Below are positions 22,701 through 34,700 of a stretch of 64,000 bases of DNA, piece by piece; positions within the stretch are counted from its first letter, which is position 1; every line of letters begins with the position of its first letter. Location: NCBI GenBank assembly GCA_037903355.1, contig JBAJFE010000014.1:3286001-3350000 (forward strand). The letters run 5' to 3'. The notes beneath the pieces are model-generated. The model saw only the letters and a program-made list of their open reading frames with translations, was not told the origin of the DNA and searched no databases. The stretch comes from Trichuris trichiura (lineage: Eukaryota > Nematoda > Enoplea > Trichinellida > Trichuridae). The position numbers and the translations under genes are program-made.

Positions 22701-25430
22701 TAGAGAATAGTTTGTAGTCCTGTGTGGCAATAATACGCAAAGTAATGTGCAGGACTATTTCAATCATATGCAAATATAGTCGGCAGGTGTCATAGTTCTG
22801 TTACTTCATGCATCATTAGTAATTCTGTCATCCTGCACAAAAAGACTGGAATCCAGTGCAGATGCCAAAGCAAGCGTCATCTTGCACTTAACGGTTGACG
22901 TCACAAACCAATTCCTTCACAGTCATGCAACGTTCAGTGCCATGCATTTTTGCAGCACCGTAAAATGTGAATAAAAGCTACTTCCCCATCTTTACTTTGT
23001 GAATCCTTATACTATTTAGAAATGCCGTTTTATATACTTATCCTTGAACAAAACTGTTCAAGCATTTTGTTGACATATTTAGAAACTAAGCTGTTGAATC
23101 ACGTAAAACCTATCAAAACAATTCATTGAAAGTAGTATATTGTTAGGTTCAACTTGGAGTTTGCAGAACCCGATTAGTCATGTTTGCAAGGTCACACTGA
23201 TGAACTGCAGCCGCCTAGCGTAGGTTGGTAGCAGGCAGCGCTTGACAGAATAAGTACTTATAAGCCAGCCTCCTTTACCGTTCAGGCTGAAAATCAAGTC
23301 AGCAGAAAAGTTCGCAACTATTTTGGCCACAGACAATGTTTTTCATCCTCGCTGACTGTTTAATTCGACACCCGCAGTTGTCTGACCACAGTGCCATGCA
23401 CAAGTTAAGAATAATGGCAGCGAACAATTAGCAGGCTTGTTTCCGTAATTCTGCGAGCACAGTTGTCGCTGTTTCTGCACGTTCCCGTTTCGGGCACAAC
23501 TACTTCCGCCCATCAGCGCCTTTCGTTCTTTTTCCATTGAAATCTATTCATTGTGCGTCAGAAGACCAGTTGTGCTTCGACCCTTCCGCACGTGTATGTA
23601 ATATCAATAGTTTACTCCCAACTCTTCAGTTCAGTCTCCCTCCGCAGGCACGAATGAGTCCGGTCCGTGTTTGATTTGGATGATGCCCAGGGGCGATTAC
23701 GTGTCAACCGGCAGCTTTGCGTCATGCGTTGATGTGCAGTGGCCCTTAATGAACGACGCAGAACAGCGGACTAATCATCGGCTTGGTTATTTTTATAATT
23801 TCAGTCGGTTTTGGTCAACTCACGTATTCTTAGCGCTCATCGGCCAACTTGTAGGCAGGCGCTAGCAACAATAACAACACTGGCGGAAACTGCTTGACAA
23901 TTTTCTCTTTTTGGCCCCTTCTTGTTCGTGGCGCATATTTGTGTTCATTTGTGAAAGTGATTTTTCGCTTGGATCAAATTTTTACTGATTCTCGCTCGCT
24001 ATAATTGTTCAAAATGGGAACACTTGCCTTTAGACTTCACGCCAGCATTCATTCGCTGTTAATTTACAATGGACATAGTGACTTCATCTTCTCTGATTGT
24101 TAGGTACTTTCGGTATATAAACTTCAAGATAGTGCATATCTGAGAACCCTGAAGGCCATTTCTAAGCGACAGTTGAAAGCCGTTCCTAATTTGGTGCCAA
24201 GAGAGCACACTATTCATCAAAGAAAAGAGAGCAATCAACCTATTAGCACAACAATCCTTTGACGGTTCATTCTTTTTGGCGTTTCAGCTGAGCAGCTAAC
24301 CATTGTCACCGTAACGGGGCAGTGCTCGGAGGTCAGGAGACTATATTCGAAGCCCAAATTTCGTAAAATAATTACTGCAATCAGTGGCGTTTGATGATTC
24401 GGGGTCGATAGAAGCACACTAGTTCATCCATAACAAAAAGCATCAGAGCATTCAGCGTGTACAAAGCGTGTCCACGATTAAGCTTTAATATCCGGGGTTT
24501 CGCCACTGGCGTTGTCTGAGATGGCTTCCTCCCGTTCGGCGTCGTTTTTTCCATTGTAAGACAGGCTGGCGCTCCTGGAAGCCAAAACTTATTAGCTCCT
24601 TTTACCAAGATGCCGTACAGGCAGAGAAGAATAGCTTAAACAGCCTTTCATCGGTTCCATTATGCCAACTGGTGTTCTGTTTGCCTTGAAGCTTGCGGCT
24701 GTGTTTGAGCTGTTCGGTTCCTAGCCCATCGTGTGTACTTTCGGAGGCCTTCAATTACAATAGAGCAGGTGCGGAAGCCAGACGCAGCATATCCGTTTCG
24801 TCATACGGAGGATTTGCCTGAACACAAACCACGTCCAGTTTGCACAGGTCGACGCGCAAATATGGTAAAATGAGTTTTGTCATAACGCAGCGTTTTCATC
24901 CTACTGTGGTGATAGGCGACACGCAGTTTTCTTTCTCCTAAGCGTGACGGCTAGAGATCGTGGCCAATATTGACAACCTTCCTCTTACGCTTGCACATTA
25001 GCCATTTACGAAGTCGTGACTAATCTCGTTGGTTTTCATTCGTTAAAAAGGTCTTGATACAACGGCTACTAACAGTGGCAAATTCAGGGATATAGATAAC
25101 CACGATTTTTCTGAAATGAAATTCTGAATCGATTGGTTTCACTTAAAGAACAAGCTTGGCGACCAATGCTCATACTGTCTTGTTAGCCTTCTTAGCTAAC
25201 AAGGAAGCGGAGTAAGTACATTTTGAAATATGCTAATCTAGTTTGCGCCACAGTTAGCAATGAATCATCATAAAAGATCGGTGCAAGCAATACTTTGCCA
25301 ATAGCATACCGTAAATTGTTAATTTACAACGTTAAAAAGCTTCCAGTACAGGTGAATCTTTTGGTAAATAGACGTTATATTTTTGTTTACAAAGCTAAAA
25401 CTTTGCTTTTTCTTTCGTTGTGTTTCCTAA
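16790..25430. other. Long gene-poor stretch
   Basis: No gene could be supported in about 8.6 kb. Open frames of 100-115 codons at 17,154-17,629 and 18,131-18,931 overlap on different frames or strands and show no family features. A short acceptor-to-donor block at about 22,628-22,667 (ends CTTCT|GTAAGT) is the only splice-like signal I would note. No tRNA-type B-box was spotted. Confidence 0.35.
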
Positions 25431-25461
25431 TTTTATCCCTCTACAATGCGCAAATACGCAG

Positions 25462-25932
25462 ATGAGTGAGCCGGAGTTGCATGACTATACAAACGTAGCT
25501 AGAACAAACAGTGGCGCCGGGAAATTTCAACGCGGTAGAAAAGCATGCGTATTTGGTAATCTTGTTCAACTCACTTCACTAATGATTACGAGAACAGACA
25601 ACAGTCACGATTCTGTCGAGTTATCCGATTTTTGGCTACAATAGAAACTTAGCTGAATTCAGCTTATTTTTCGAAAGCAGTACAATAACAAACTCATCGA
25701 AGCCAATGTCAGGTTACAGTTTGAGGCATACTGTTTCCCCCAAAATATATCCTAAAGAAGCAGTTGTTAACCCTTTTATCCGGTCTCAATACTTCGCGCT
25801 TCTCTTAAGATTAATCAGCAGAAAGCTAGTAACCATGTCTCGCAAACAGAAAGCGCTTAACGAATTCATTGCAACATTGTTAAGTGATAGACGACATCGC
25901 GGCAATTCGTTTTGGCGACGTTCCGCCAGTTA
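25462..25932 (+). CDS. Two weak coding-like ORFs
   Basis: An ATG at 25462, directly after an acceptor-like ACGCAG, opens a 60-codon polar frame with SGAGKFQRGRKACVF. A second frame at 25,706-25,932 ends with the basic segment MSRKQKALNEFIATLLSDRR. A poly(A)-like AATAAA follows at about 26,030. I could not join the two frames by splicing in phase. Treat as unproven. Confidence 0.15.
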
Positions 25933-25939
25933 AGGCAAT

Positions 25940-28900
25940 AAAGGCCGGGTGACGACGAAAGCTCGCTTAGCTGCCGTCGCACGTTATTGCTTTTCGCGCA
26001 TGTGTATGTCTGTAGCGGACACATCTGATGAAATAAAGCTTTCAAAAGTAGAGGAGCAATTCAAATTTTAGAGTATCTTTTTACCAGTAAAATTACTAAA
26101 TCATAAATATTGGGCAAGCAAGCTTTATTATACGTGGGAAGTAAGACCAGTAAAGAAGATACGGCCAACTTCAAAAACACATCTATTTGTATTACTTCTA
26201 AAGAATCCCTGCCAACTTCTAAGAGAAGATAAAAATGAAATATTAACAGAAGTGTTCCAGAGTAGAACTAGGTCAATTATTATCATTCTCGTATTGAAAA
26301 CTTGACGCAAATTGGAGGCTTGATTGTGTGAGACTTTGACCTAATGAATATCAGTTGGTGATCATTCTGGCGATTACTGAGTGCAGAGATGCAATTTCAG
26401 TTTAATGAAAATTCAACCGCGTAAATATACGCTATACGTTGTATAAGGAAATTATGGCGCACATTTTGCATTGGGCATTATAAACTCTACACTGCCTAGC
26501 CAAGAGTTCAAGCTAGGTGCATAGAGTACGTCCCTAAATGAACTGGACAGCTATTCTGAATAACAGAACTTCGTTTATTAACCTCAAGCTCAATGTTCTC
26601 CTAGGTGAACTGAACGACGTAAAAACAGGAACGCAGTAGCACGTAGCTATTCCCTTTTTCGAACAGCTTTTTAACAGTATCACACTACCCAGCTCCATCG
26701 CGTGACTGAATCATTCGAGATGACCACCAGTTTGGCTGGTCCTTATCGCTTTCTGTTGCCATCGTTATCAGTGGGTTTGCACACTGCGGTCCATGCTGTG
26801 CAAGCACAGACACGTTTGAACTTGCAGAGCCAATCCCTATTGATTGGCTGTCAATTGTGATGACCCACTCCGATTTTCAAAGGCAAGCTGTTCCTAAGTG
26901 CAAAGCATTATGATTGTTGGCCTGTTCTCCTCGCTTCCTTAAGTTCCGTCCGCCACCGAAACTCAAAACGTGCACCACCGACTGATGGCCACGCGACGCT
27001 GGCCCAATGACCGCTGCGATTGTCCATGGCCACTTACCTTAGTAGCAGGTCCGTTCTCGATGGTCATTGTTACGTCGACATGGAGGCTAAGCTTTTACAG
27101 TTTTCCATAGTCTGTTGCAGCTGTGCCACGACCTCGTCCGTCATCTGTGCAGATTATGTGGAGCAGTGTTCGATAGTTTCTCGCTTGTTAATCCAGGAGA
27201 CAGTTCGCGCGAACCACATCTTGATTAATATTCCTAGTCTTGCACGAGCTGTCTGCCCCCAAGAAAAGCTTTAAGTTGCTATCTGAAATTCCCTGATTTA
27301 TTAGCGTCTGAAAAGATGAACGTCTGATCAAACTTTTCCTTTTGTTCCTTGGTGACAACAAGGATTGCTGTGTACATTGACGAAGATTAGTATTGCAATG
27401 TGACAAAATCTTTAACTGGCAGGTCGTCTCGAAACACTTTGCATGCTCACAAGAGTCGCGATGAGCATTCCAAGTTGAGATCAGCGTACGCTGTCAACTA
27501 CTCAGCGGTCGCTGCTGGGTTGCATTCTACTAATGAGGTATGTTTTTTCATCAATCTTCTCAGTATACTTGGATGTCAAATTAATTTGCGTTTACAGCGG
27601 TTTTGAGACACATTTGGGCAACAGCAAACAATTCCAGCGTGGTGTGTCAACGCAACTGCATCAAATTGTAAAGCCTTTGCCCACGCGGGCGTTGGAAAAT
27701 AACTGATCGCCTAACAGAAACAGATGGTGGGGCAGCACTGCTGTATTGCCATCTGGAACGAAAAGCATTTAGCTACACATTTTCTTAATTCTACATTTCG
27801 CTTTTAGTTGCATTCCAATAATCCCCAGCGTTAGGAGAAGGAAACGTCAGCTTGCGATCGCGAAAAGCGGGAAATTTGGTGTGTTTTGAAGGAGGACTTT
27901 TCCGCCTTCTGCAAATTTCCAGTTGTCAGTTGGCTGGTTGTTTGTGCTCAAATTCTCTTAACGCATGTCTTCAACGCTAGCTGAAGGAAATTCTTCCCCA
28001 ACGGGCTTGCACACTCCGCGCTCACATTTCCAGGCTTTCGCAAACAGCTACAACGTTTGCAAATGGATAGCGACCACTTGGCGCCTAGTTAGTAGCATAG
28101 AATTCCTATTAAGCGTCAAATGAGCTTATGGCTACGCCCCTAACTATTCAGGAAAACCCGTCAAAATGACCTCCGGCAGATGGACAGACAGAGTGGGGTC
28201 AGACCTTCTGCTTGCATAAGCTGAGCTGCGCACACACAGTTTAACCTTTCTATCCGAACCGATAGCAGAGAAACAAAGTCTCATGCAACGCCGTTGTTGC
28301 AATAAGGCAAAACAAGGTCCTTATCGCTAGCTTGCATTCGACTGAGACCCGTTGCTGGTCGCTCTTTCTCTTGTTTGCGTCTGGATAGCAACGACATGCC
28401 GGTTTTCCTAATTCTGGTTGCTAGTGGTGACTGGTGCGCTTCGTCACTTTCGAGCACCCGTTGACGGCCAATTGGGTGACACAGCTAGGCGCTTTCCTGA
28501 TTTTCTTTCACTTTATGCCTTCTCGTTGCCCGCAGCGATTAGATGCTTTACTGCCATGTGCTTTTGGCGTGTTTGCCGTTCAGCCGACGTGTAACGCTGC
28601 TTTTTAAGTTCGTTCGTCCGATTATTTCCGAAATGGCGATGCCAAGGTTAGCACTAGGTACCATCATGAGCTAACCGGTAAAAGTAACCATTTTTTCCAA
28701 ACTGATCGCTTCCCTTTGACCCAACCCTGCCGCTGTGTTTGAACGCGCCATGTTAATCAACTAAGTACGTACAAGAACTGTCGCTTTCCTGGAAATGCTC
28801 CCACGGCACCGTACAGATGGGTCTAGCGCCTGTTAGCGAAGAGCTGTCTAGGAGCTTTTATCAGCCATTCGACCGCGTCGCGGTGGAACTGCATTGACCG

Positions 28901-30250
28901 TAGTTCTAGTCTAAAACTTTGGCCGGCCCCATGTACGTTTTCCCATGGCTGCACGAGTCGTTTGCTCCGTCGGTATCCGCACTTTTTGCAAGGGAAGCGG
29001 ATGCACCTACTGTAAGATTTGCCTTTGTCGACAGCCGTGTTGAGTTGAGGGCGCGTTCGTTGACGCTGCGTTGTCCTTGACATCCAACATCGATCAGTAG
29101 TGCTCGGGTACCTTGGTCGCCTGTTGACCAAAGCGATAGCGTTACCATTCACCGGTAAATCTGCTCCATTTTTGCTTTTCAATGCTACTCGGCATCCTGG
29201 TTTCGCGAAAGTCAGGTTCATTTGATGTAAACACTGTCAATGGACTGCAGCTATTCAATTCATCTCAGAGTAGTCTTTCCTGGGCCTCTTTCACGACCGA
29301 CTTTTGCTTGAACTTTGTACCTGAGTCGCAAGTTTTGTTTTACAAGGCACTGGTGTCTTTTACGCCTATGCAAACCAAGTTGGACAGCGCGGAGCTTTTT
29401 TGTATGGCGTTATGTTTGCTTTTGTCTGTTGTCTCTCAATGTTCGCAACCGATAGCTGACTAGTTTACTTCTCGCTCGTTCCGACGCTGTCGGTCGTGTT
29501 TTTCGTATTTATCTGACAGCGGTCATTATTAGGTTCGTGGCTCCGGTCTGTTGTCCTTTGTTGGGCGGCGTTCGTCGACCTTGGTCCTCGGCAGACTGAC
29601 AAGCAAGTCTTTATTGACAATGGTCCCAGTAGGGCGCTACACTGCAAGTGAAAAAATTTGTACAGAACATATCCAGGCAAGCCGACTTAATTCCTGCCCT
29701 CCGGTTTCATTAAAAACTCTTTTGACCGTTTGCAACGTTGCCAGATCATGTTCATTTGCTAAATAGCCTTCAGAACTACTGCGGAAAAAGAACGTCGTGC
29801 TCGATGCGGTTTTGTTGGACATGCATCAATTTCACGTTTTACTACAATTCTGAATTTCAATGCTAGAAGAGTGTGTTGTTTAGCTTAACCAAAACTTGGA
29901 AGCATAACGAGTTTCTGCCGTAACTTATACGTTTGTATATTGACGGCGGGTAGCGGTGACTCGATATTTTCAATTCCTCGTTATTACCTTTCGTACTGTT
30001 ATTAATTCTTAGTTATGCGTTCCACTTCGAGCTATCACGGTGTCACTAATGACTGAACACGATCGATTTCTGAAGCGTTGGCAAAGTGAAATTCGCCGAG
30101 TGGATTGATTATTGAAAATCGGAACTGAAAAAAGAAGAACAGTATGAATTTTGTTGCGAGGAACGCATAATTTAGACACCTTGCTTATCGATGTTAATTA
30201 TGGCTTTGTTCTGTTACTTGGTCGGTAAGAATTGAAGAGCTTTTAGTCAT
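25940..30250. other. Gene-poor stretch
   Basis: No gene supported. Overlapping open frames on both strands at 28,823-29,463 look accidental. The sequence is less AT-rich than its surroundings, but no repeat unit was found. Confidence 0.35.
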
Positions 30251-30273
30251 TTACGAATGGGAAAAACCAGAGC

Positions 30274-30302
30274 TTTCGGGAATGACCTTATTCCGTCGTC
30301 AG
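30274..30302 (-). ncRNA. Hammerhead-like motif, minus strand
   Basis: On the - strand: CTGACGA, C, stem GGAAT/ATTCC, one C, GAAA, GCTCTG. Length is 29 nt. Confidence 0.4.
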
Positions 30303-30369
30303 TGTGGTGAAGGCTCTGTGATCTCTTTACAACGTGCTTATGTGAGGTCGCAGTGCCCGTACCACCACA

Positions 30370-30398
30370 CTGATGACAAGACAAGGTCAGTCTCGAAA
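30370..30398 (+). ncRNA. Hammerhead-like motif, plus strand
   Basis: CTGATGA, C, then an AGAC/GTCT stem, GAAA, GCTCTG. Length is 29 nt. It pairs in inverted orientation with the copy at 30274. Confidence 0.4.
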
Positions 30399-30474
30399 GC
30401 TCTGTTTTTTCTAATTCGTATACGATTAGAAGTTTCTTGTCTCTCACTTCTTACCAAGTTAATAACCGGATAAC

Positions 30475-30475
<1 letters not shown>

Positions 30476-30524
<49 letters not shown>
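30476..30524. repeat. (ATT)n microsatellite
   Basis: An uninterrupted ATT/TTA trinucleotide run of about 49 bp. Confidence 0.97.
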
Positions 30525-30525
<1 letters not shown>

Positions 30526-30529
30526 TAAT

Positions 30530-31785
30530 TTTATGTTAAAATTTTTAAATGTGTAGTCCTATTTGGCATCCTTTATTTTTGCCTAAGTTTTCGATCAGAG
30601 TCCTGTTCAGCTTTGTAAGTGTTGCAATAGTTTAAAGTTCCGATTATGCGGGAACTTCCAAGCTTTTGACTCGCTTGAGGTTTAAGTGCGGAGAACTTGC
30701 AATGTTTACATCGCCGGCAGCGGCGCACTACGCGCGTTTGTTCCAGTTTATATTACCGTTGCTAGCGCGATAGCGAATTTGTTTTATTTTTCTTGCATAG
30801 TTAGTATGTCATCCTTGATTGAACAGGGGAGGTAATGCAATTTAGGAAATTGGATAATGGGCCCATTGCAGAACGATTCTTTTGCTGTTTCGTGAAAACG
30901 AAACTTTTGTGCGATGACATGAAAGGCTTCTCGTTTGGAGAGTGAAGCGATAGGATGAGAGCAAAACTGTTAGCATTATTAACATTATTTTGTAAATTTG
31001 CAGTAAATGTTTTGTGCATTGCTTGTGACGCAGAAACGTTCTCATTATTTTAGGGAAGCGGTTGTTTGTCCGAAACTGAACTTAGGGAGAGCGTTACTGC
31101 AATTGCAGTCCGCATATTAACGCCGTTGGTTGGTCAATAGACGTTTAGCTTGCTTGTCCCTCAGAGAGGCATGGAAAGTTGTCCTTTGCTAATCAGTGGT
31201 GCGTCGAAGCGCATCGGCCAGTAGAGGCTGAATCGAGTGATGGACGAACTAGAAGTTTGTGAATCGTAAAAGCGCGCCATCTGAAAAGGCGAGTCCATTA
31301 TTGTGGCGCCATCTTTTTTGGGCGCCTTCACCGAACCGACCGATTGGGTGCCAGTTTGCTCAGTTCATTGGAGTGCCTGTTTTAACATTGCTCCTATACC
31401 AGTTTTCTCGTTGGTCGACACCGTCGGCTGGCTTCGCATTTCAGGCGCACATATAATGCCGCCGTACAGAATAATTTATTTTACACGGCCAATTCGCGTA
31501 CAGGGCCGTTTTGCGCGCAGCTCGGTTCCGGAAGGTAGTCCAAATTTTGCCTCTGTTTTCAGATCCCGCTCAATAGTCGTCAGTCACAACTGACGAGTCC
31601 GTTTTATCTGCCATCCGTCCTGTTCAGCCGGTAGGAAAGATTTGAGTCACTGACTTTGGCGTCGCAGCTAGCTGGTGAAGGGTTACCTCTAACTTTCCAA
31701 CCGGTGCTCTTCAGTTCTTGTCGATCTATCGACCTCGGCTTACGTTGCTAAGAACCTTTCCTCTGGCAAGCTGGTTCACCATTTA
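30530..31785. other. Region upstream of the PRAS40-like gene
   Basis: No coding feature was recognised. It should contain the promoter and 5' UTR of the gene starting at 31791, but no TATA box or start signal could be called with confidence. Confidence 0.4.
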
Positions 31786-31790
31786 CCGGC

Positions 31791-34700
31791 ATGCTGTTCG
31801 TCTGTCCGTGCCTCAATGTGTCAGTGGAGGCCATCTTGGATCGTCCTTTCGAGGAAACACTGGTTGATATTGAATATAGATCCGGCGATAATGAAAACGA
31901 ACGTCGCTTTGCTCGTCTGGTAGTTCGCAGTGGAACAGCGCCATCGGCAGCGGTACGTATAAAAATTGATAAATTTTGCTGGGGCGAAACGCGCTATGCT
32001 TAATGGGCTTAAGCATATCGGCATTGATCATGCGCTGTCAACTAGTTAGTGCTACCCTTCCGCTGGCAAGTACGAGAGCAGTGTGCTTTCAAAGTTTCAA
32101 TGTGCAAAAGGGTATTTGTGTGCAAATTGTAAACGATCAACATCTTCGACACTAAGGCAACTAAATCTCTGCAACTCCCATTCTAAACCTATTCCACAAC
32201 AGCTGTTTTTCCTTTGCTCTTGCCGCCATGGCGGGTGTAGGAACAGTTGGTGTAGTTTTGTTTCGGCAAAATTTTATCTGCCTCACTAGCAGCGAATGCT
32301 ACAGTGGCTAAAGAGATCGTCAATATAAGTGCAAAGAAATGGTAAACATCTGAACTAACAGCTGCGGTCAGGTGCTGGGCAATTCGATTTTTGTGTTGAT
32401 AGAATCAGCGTGGAACGGTTGAACGGCATCAGCTGTTTTCGGGCGATTATGCTTGAGTAGAGTTGCCTTTCTGACTAGGAAAAGGCAGGGTCCGACTTGC
32501 CAGTGCGCCCTTGACCTAACCAATTATTATGCTGTTATTGGCGCAGTGCTAGTTTTCCATCTGGTTTTCAACCTTTCTGTTTCACGCTGTGGTTGTCATG
32601 GATTTCCTTTGCTGCCTCTTCTTTGTTCTCTAAAAAATGGTTAAGTTAAATAGGTATGACCTTTGCTGTGCAGTATTCCAATTCGTTTGCGGTTGTTCAA
32701 ATGTTCCTTTTGCAATTTGTCTAATCAAATTTGCCGCTAGCGAAAGTTAGCCTTTTCTATTCGTAGCAATCGCGCGGTTTATTTTATTCCCTTTTTATGC
32801 TTTTCTTTGTAGGACTGTAAAATTGGCACCCTTGCTGGGTTAATTATTTGTGAATAAGAGCTTTATTGCTATCGATATCAGCCTAAGCAGTGCTTTCGCC
32901 TTGCTCCGCAGCAGCAGTCCTACGTTCCGTTGACCTTTTCTCGCTTTTTCTGTTCCGTGGTGCGGCCTCGTTATAGTTTGCGATTTTGTTTATAGCGTCT
33001 GCCAGGATTCATATCCACCGAGCGATTGGGCTCTTGGATCTTATGTCGTTGCCAGCTTTGCGGCACTGGTTGCTACGCCTTCAGCATTGACCATCCAAAC
33101 GAATTGTTAGTGAGCACGGAAATGTTGGTACGTTGATTTTCCCTTTTCATCTGTAATCTTGCTTTCCAATGGGCTATTCAAGATAAAGCTCAAAACGTAT
33201 CGTATCGGTTTCCTTGTTGCTGCTATTCTAACCAGGGCCATTACCCAGTTTTCCTCAGTGAATGAGCGTGTCAATCAATGCCGTTTCAACTCGCCTGTCT
33301 AGCCGTCAATGTGACGGAGCTATCGGCTGTCTGACCGTTTGTCCCCTTGACCTCTGCTTGGGGTATTCGACTCCCTGAAAGCTGATTAGCCATCGACGAA
33401 ATTTCATTTCAAATTTCGTGTTTTGCGCTGACGGTCATTTGCGGGTAGCATTTCCTGGGTCGCTTCGATTCTTATGCTCATTAGTGCCTGCATTATCGCG
33501 TCATTTGGCTTTTGCGTTTCGTGAACTCTTTCAGTGGTTATTTTTAGTTTTTCCTATTCTAGTGTTTGCAGTCTTGAACTTGTTCGTTATTCGAACAATA
33601 GTTATAAATCAGCAGTTCAGATTTCAGCCACTAGCAATAAAAGACTCAGGTGGGACTTCAGTGAAGTAATAATTCCTGTTTGATAGACAAGAACCGGTCG
33701 TACTGAAATTATTGCTGTTTGAACGAAGAAACAGGGCAGCTCTGAATGGCAGCGTCTTTTCCCCAGCAAGCTTAAAGCGTTACTGCCCCTTCCGTGTACA
33801 AGGTTTAAACCTGATTCCCAGAACCAGAAATTTGGCGAACATTGGATAACAGTAGTACCAGGGAACCCGATCTGTTGTTGCGTTGAGCAGGCTAGACGGT
33901 GGGCACATAGCAGAAACTTTCGTGCGTTTGAGAGGAGAGATCGTTGCTATCACTTAGCATGATCTGCTGCAGTAATAAATAAAACGCGGCTTTTGGAAGG
34001 TGCTTGCTTTGGAAGCTGCGTTGCTCATTCTCTGCTGTTGTTTTCTCGTCTAGCCAAGTAGAATTACTGCAATGTTTACCGTCCACGGCTTACGTGCCAT
34101 CAAATAAATAAACTACGTGTCAGTTTTTTGTAATTTCCAATCACGTTGTGAACGCATGATGTCGGTCAACTTCATGACGCCTTCAGTCTTCTCTTTGCCG
34201 GAACCGAAAATATTATTGCAGGAACAGCCTGCTGCTGAAAGGAAACTTTGCTTGCTTTGTATTTCCAACCTGCTTATAATTTCGAAGGTGTTGACGTTGA
34301 GTAACAGCGAATTAGTTACTGCGCGTTTGTATTTCATGTTTCTCTTCGCTTTGTTTTCTGTCTGTATGTTATTTTCAATTGATACTTGGAACATGATCGA
34401 GGGAGCATGCTACGGTTTTCCCTTCGCCACCGACGCATTTCTTTATTTATTCAAAGTAGCAAATCCATTTCTACTCTGGTTGCTTTTACATTGTTGTAGC
34501 TTGGAATGAATTCTGTATGTGGAATAAATGCAAAGAAATGAGCAGAGGTTAGCCTTTTTCTGTAGATTTCGGCCTCCGTTTGCATTAGCCTAACTAGACC
34601 ACACCAAGCTGTTGTGACATGGTTTCAGGTTTTTTTGTAGTAGCTTAAGAAATTAGTTCCGTTAAGTTTCAGAACTTTTGATAAGATCCCGTTGCTTTCG

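Larger units (their letters stand above)
30253..30425. repeat. Inverted repeat carrying two hammerhead-like motifs head to head
   Basis: The left arm (about 30,253-30,335) is a diverged reverse complement of the right arm (about 30,340-30,425). Each arm carries the motif, facing opposite ways: - strand at 30274-30302 and + strand at 30370-30398. Both motifs are followed by GCTCTG and a T run in their own orientation. Confidence 0.75.

Noticed and set aside
28823..29463. A 132-codon - strand frame and a 93-codon + strand frame
   Set aside because: Mutual overlap and a higher local GC content explain the lack of stops; no motif recognised.
34113..34509. A 130-codon + strand frame opposite a 93-codon - strand frame in the PRAS40 intron
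   Set aside because: No splice sites in phase, no family features; the hydrophobic composition comes from T-rich sequence.
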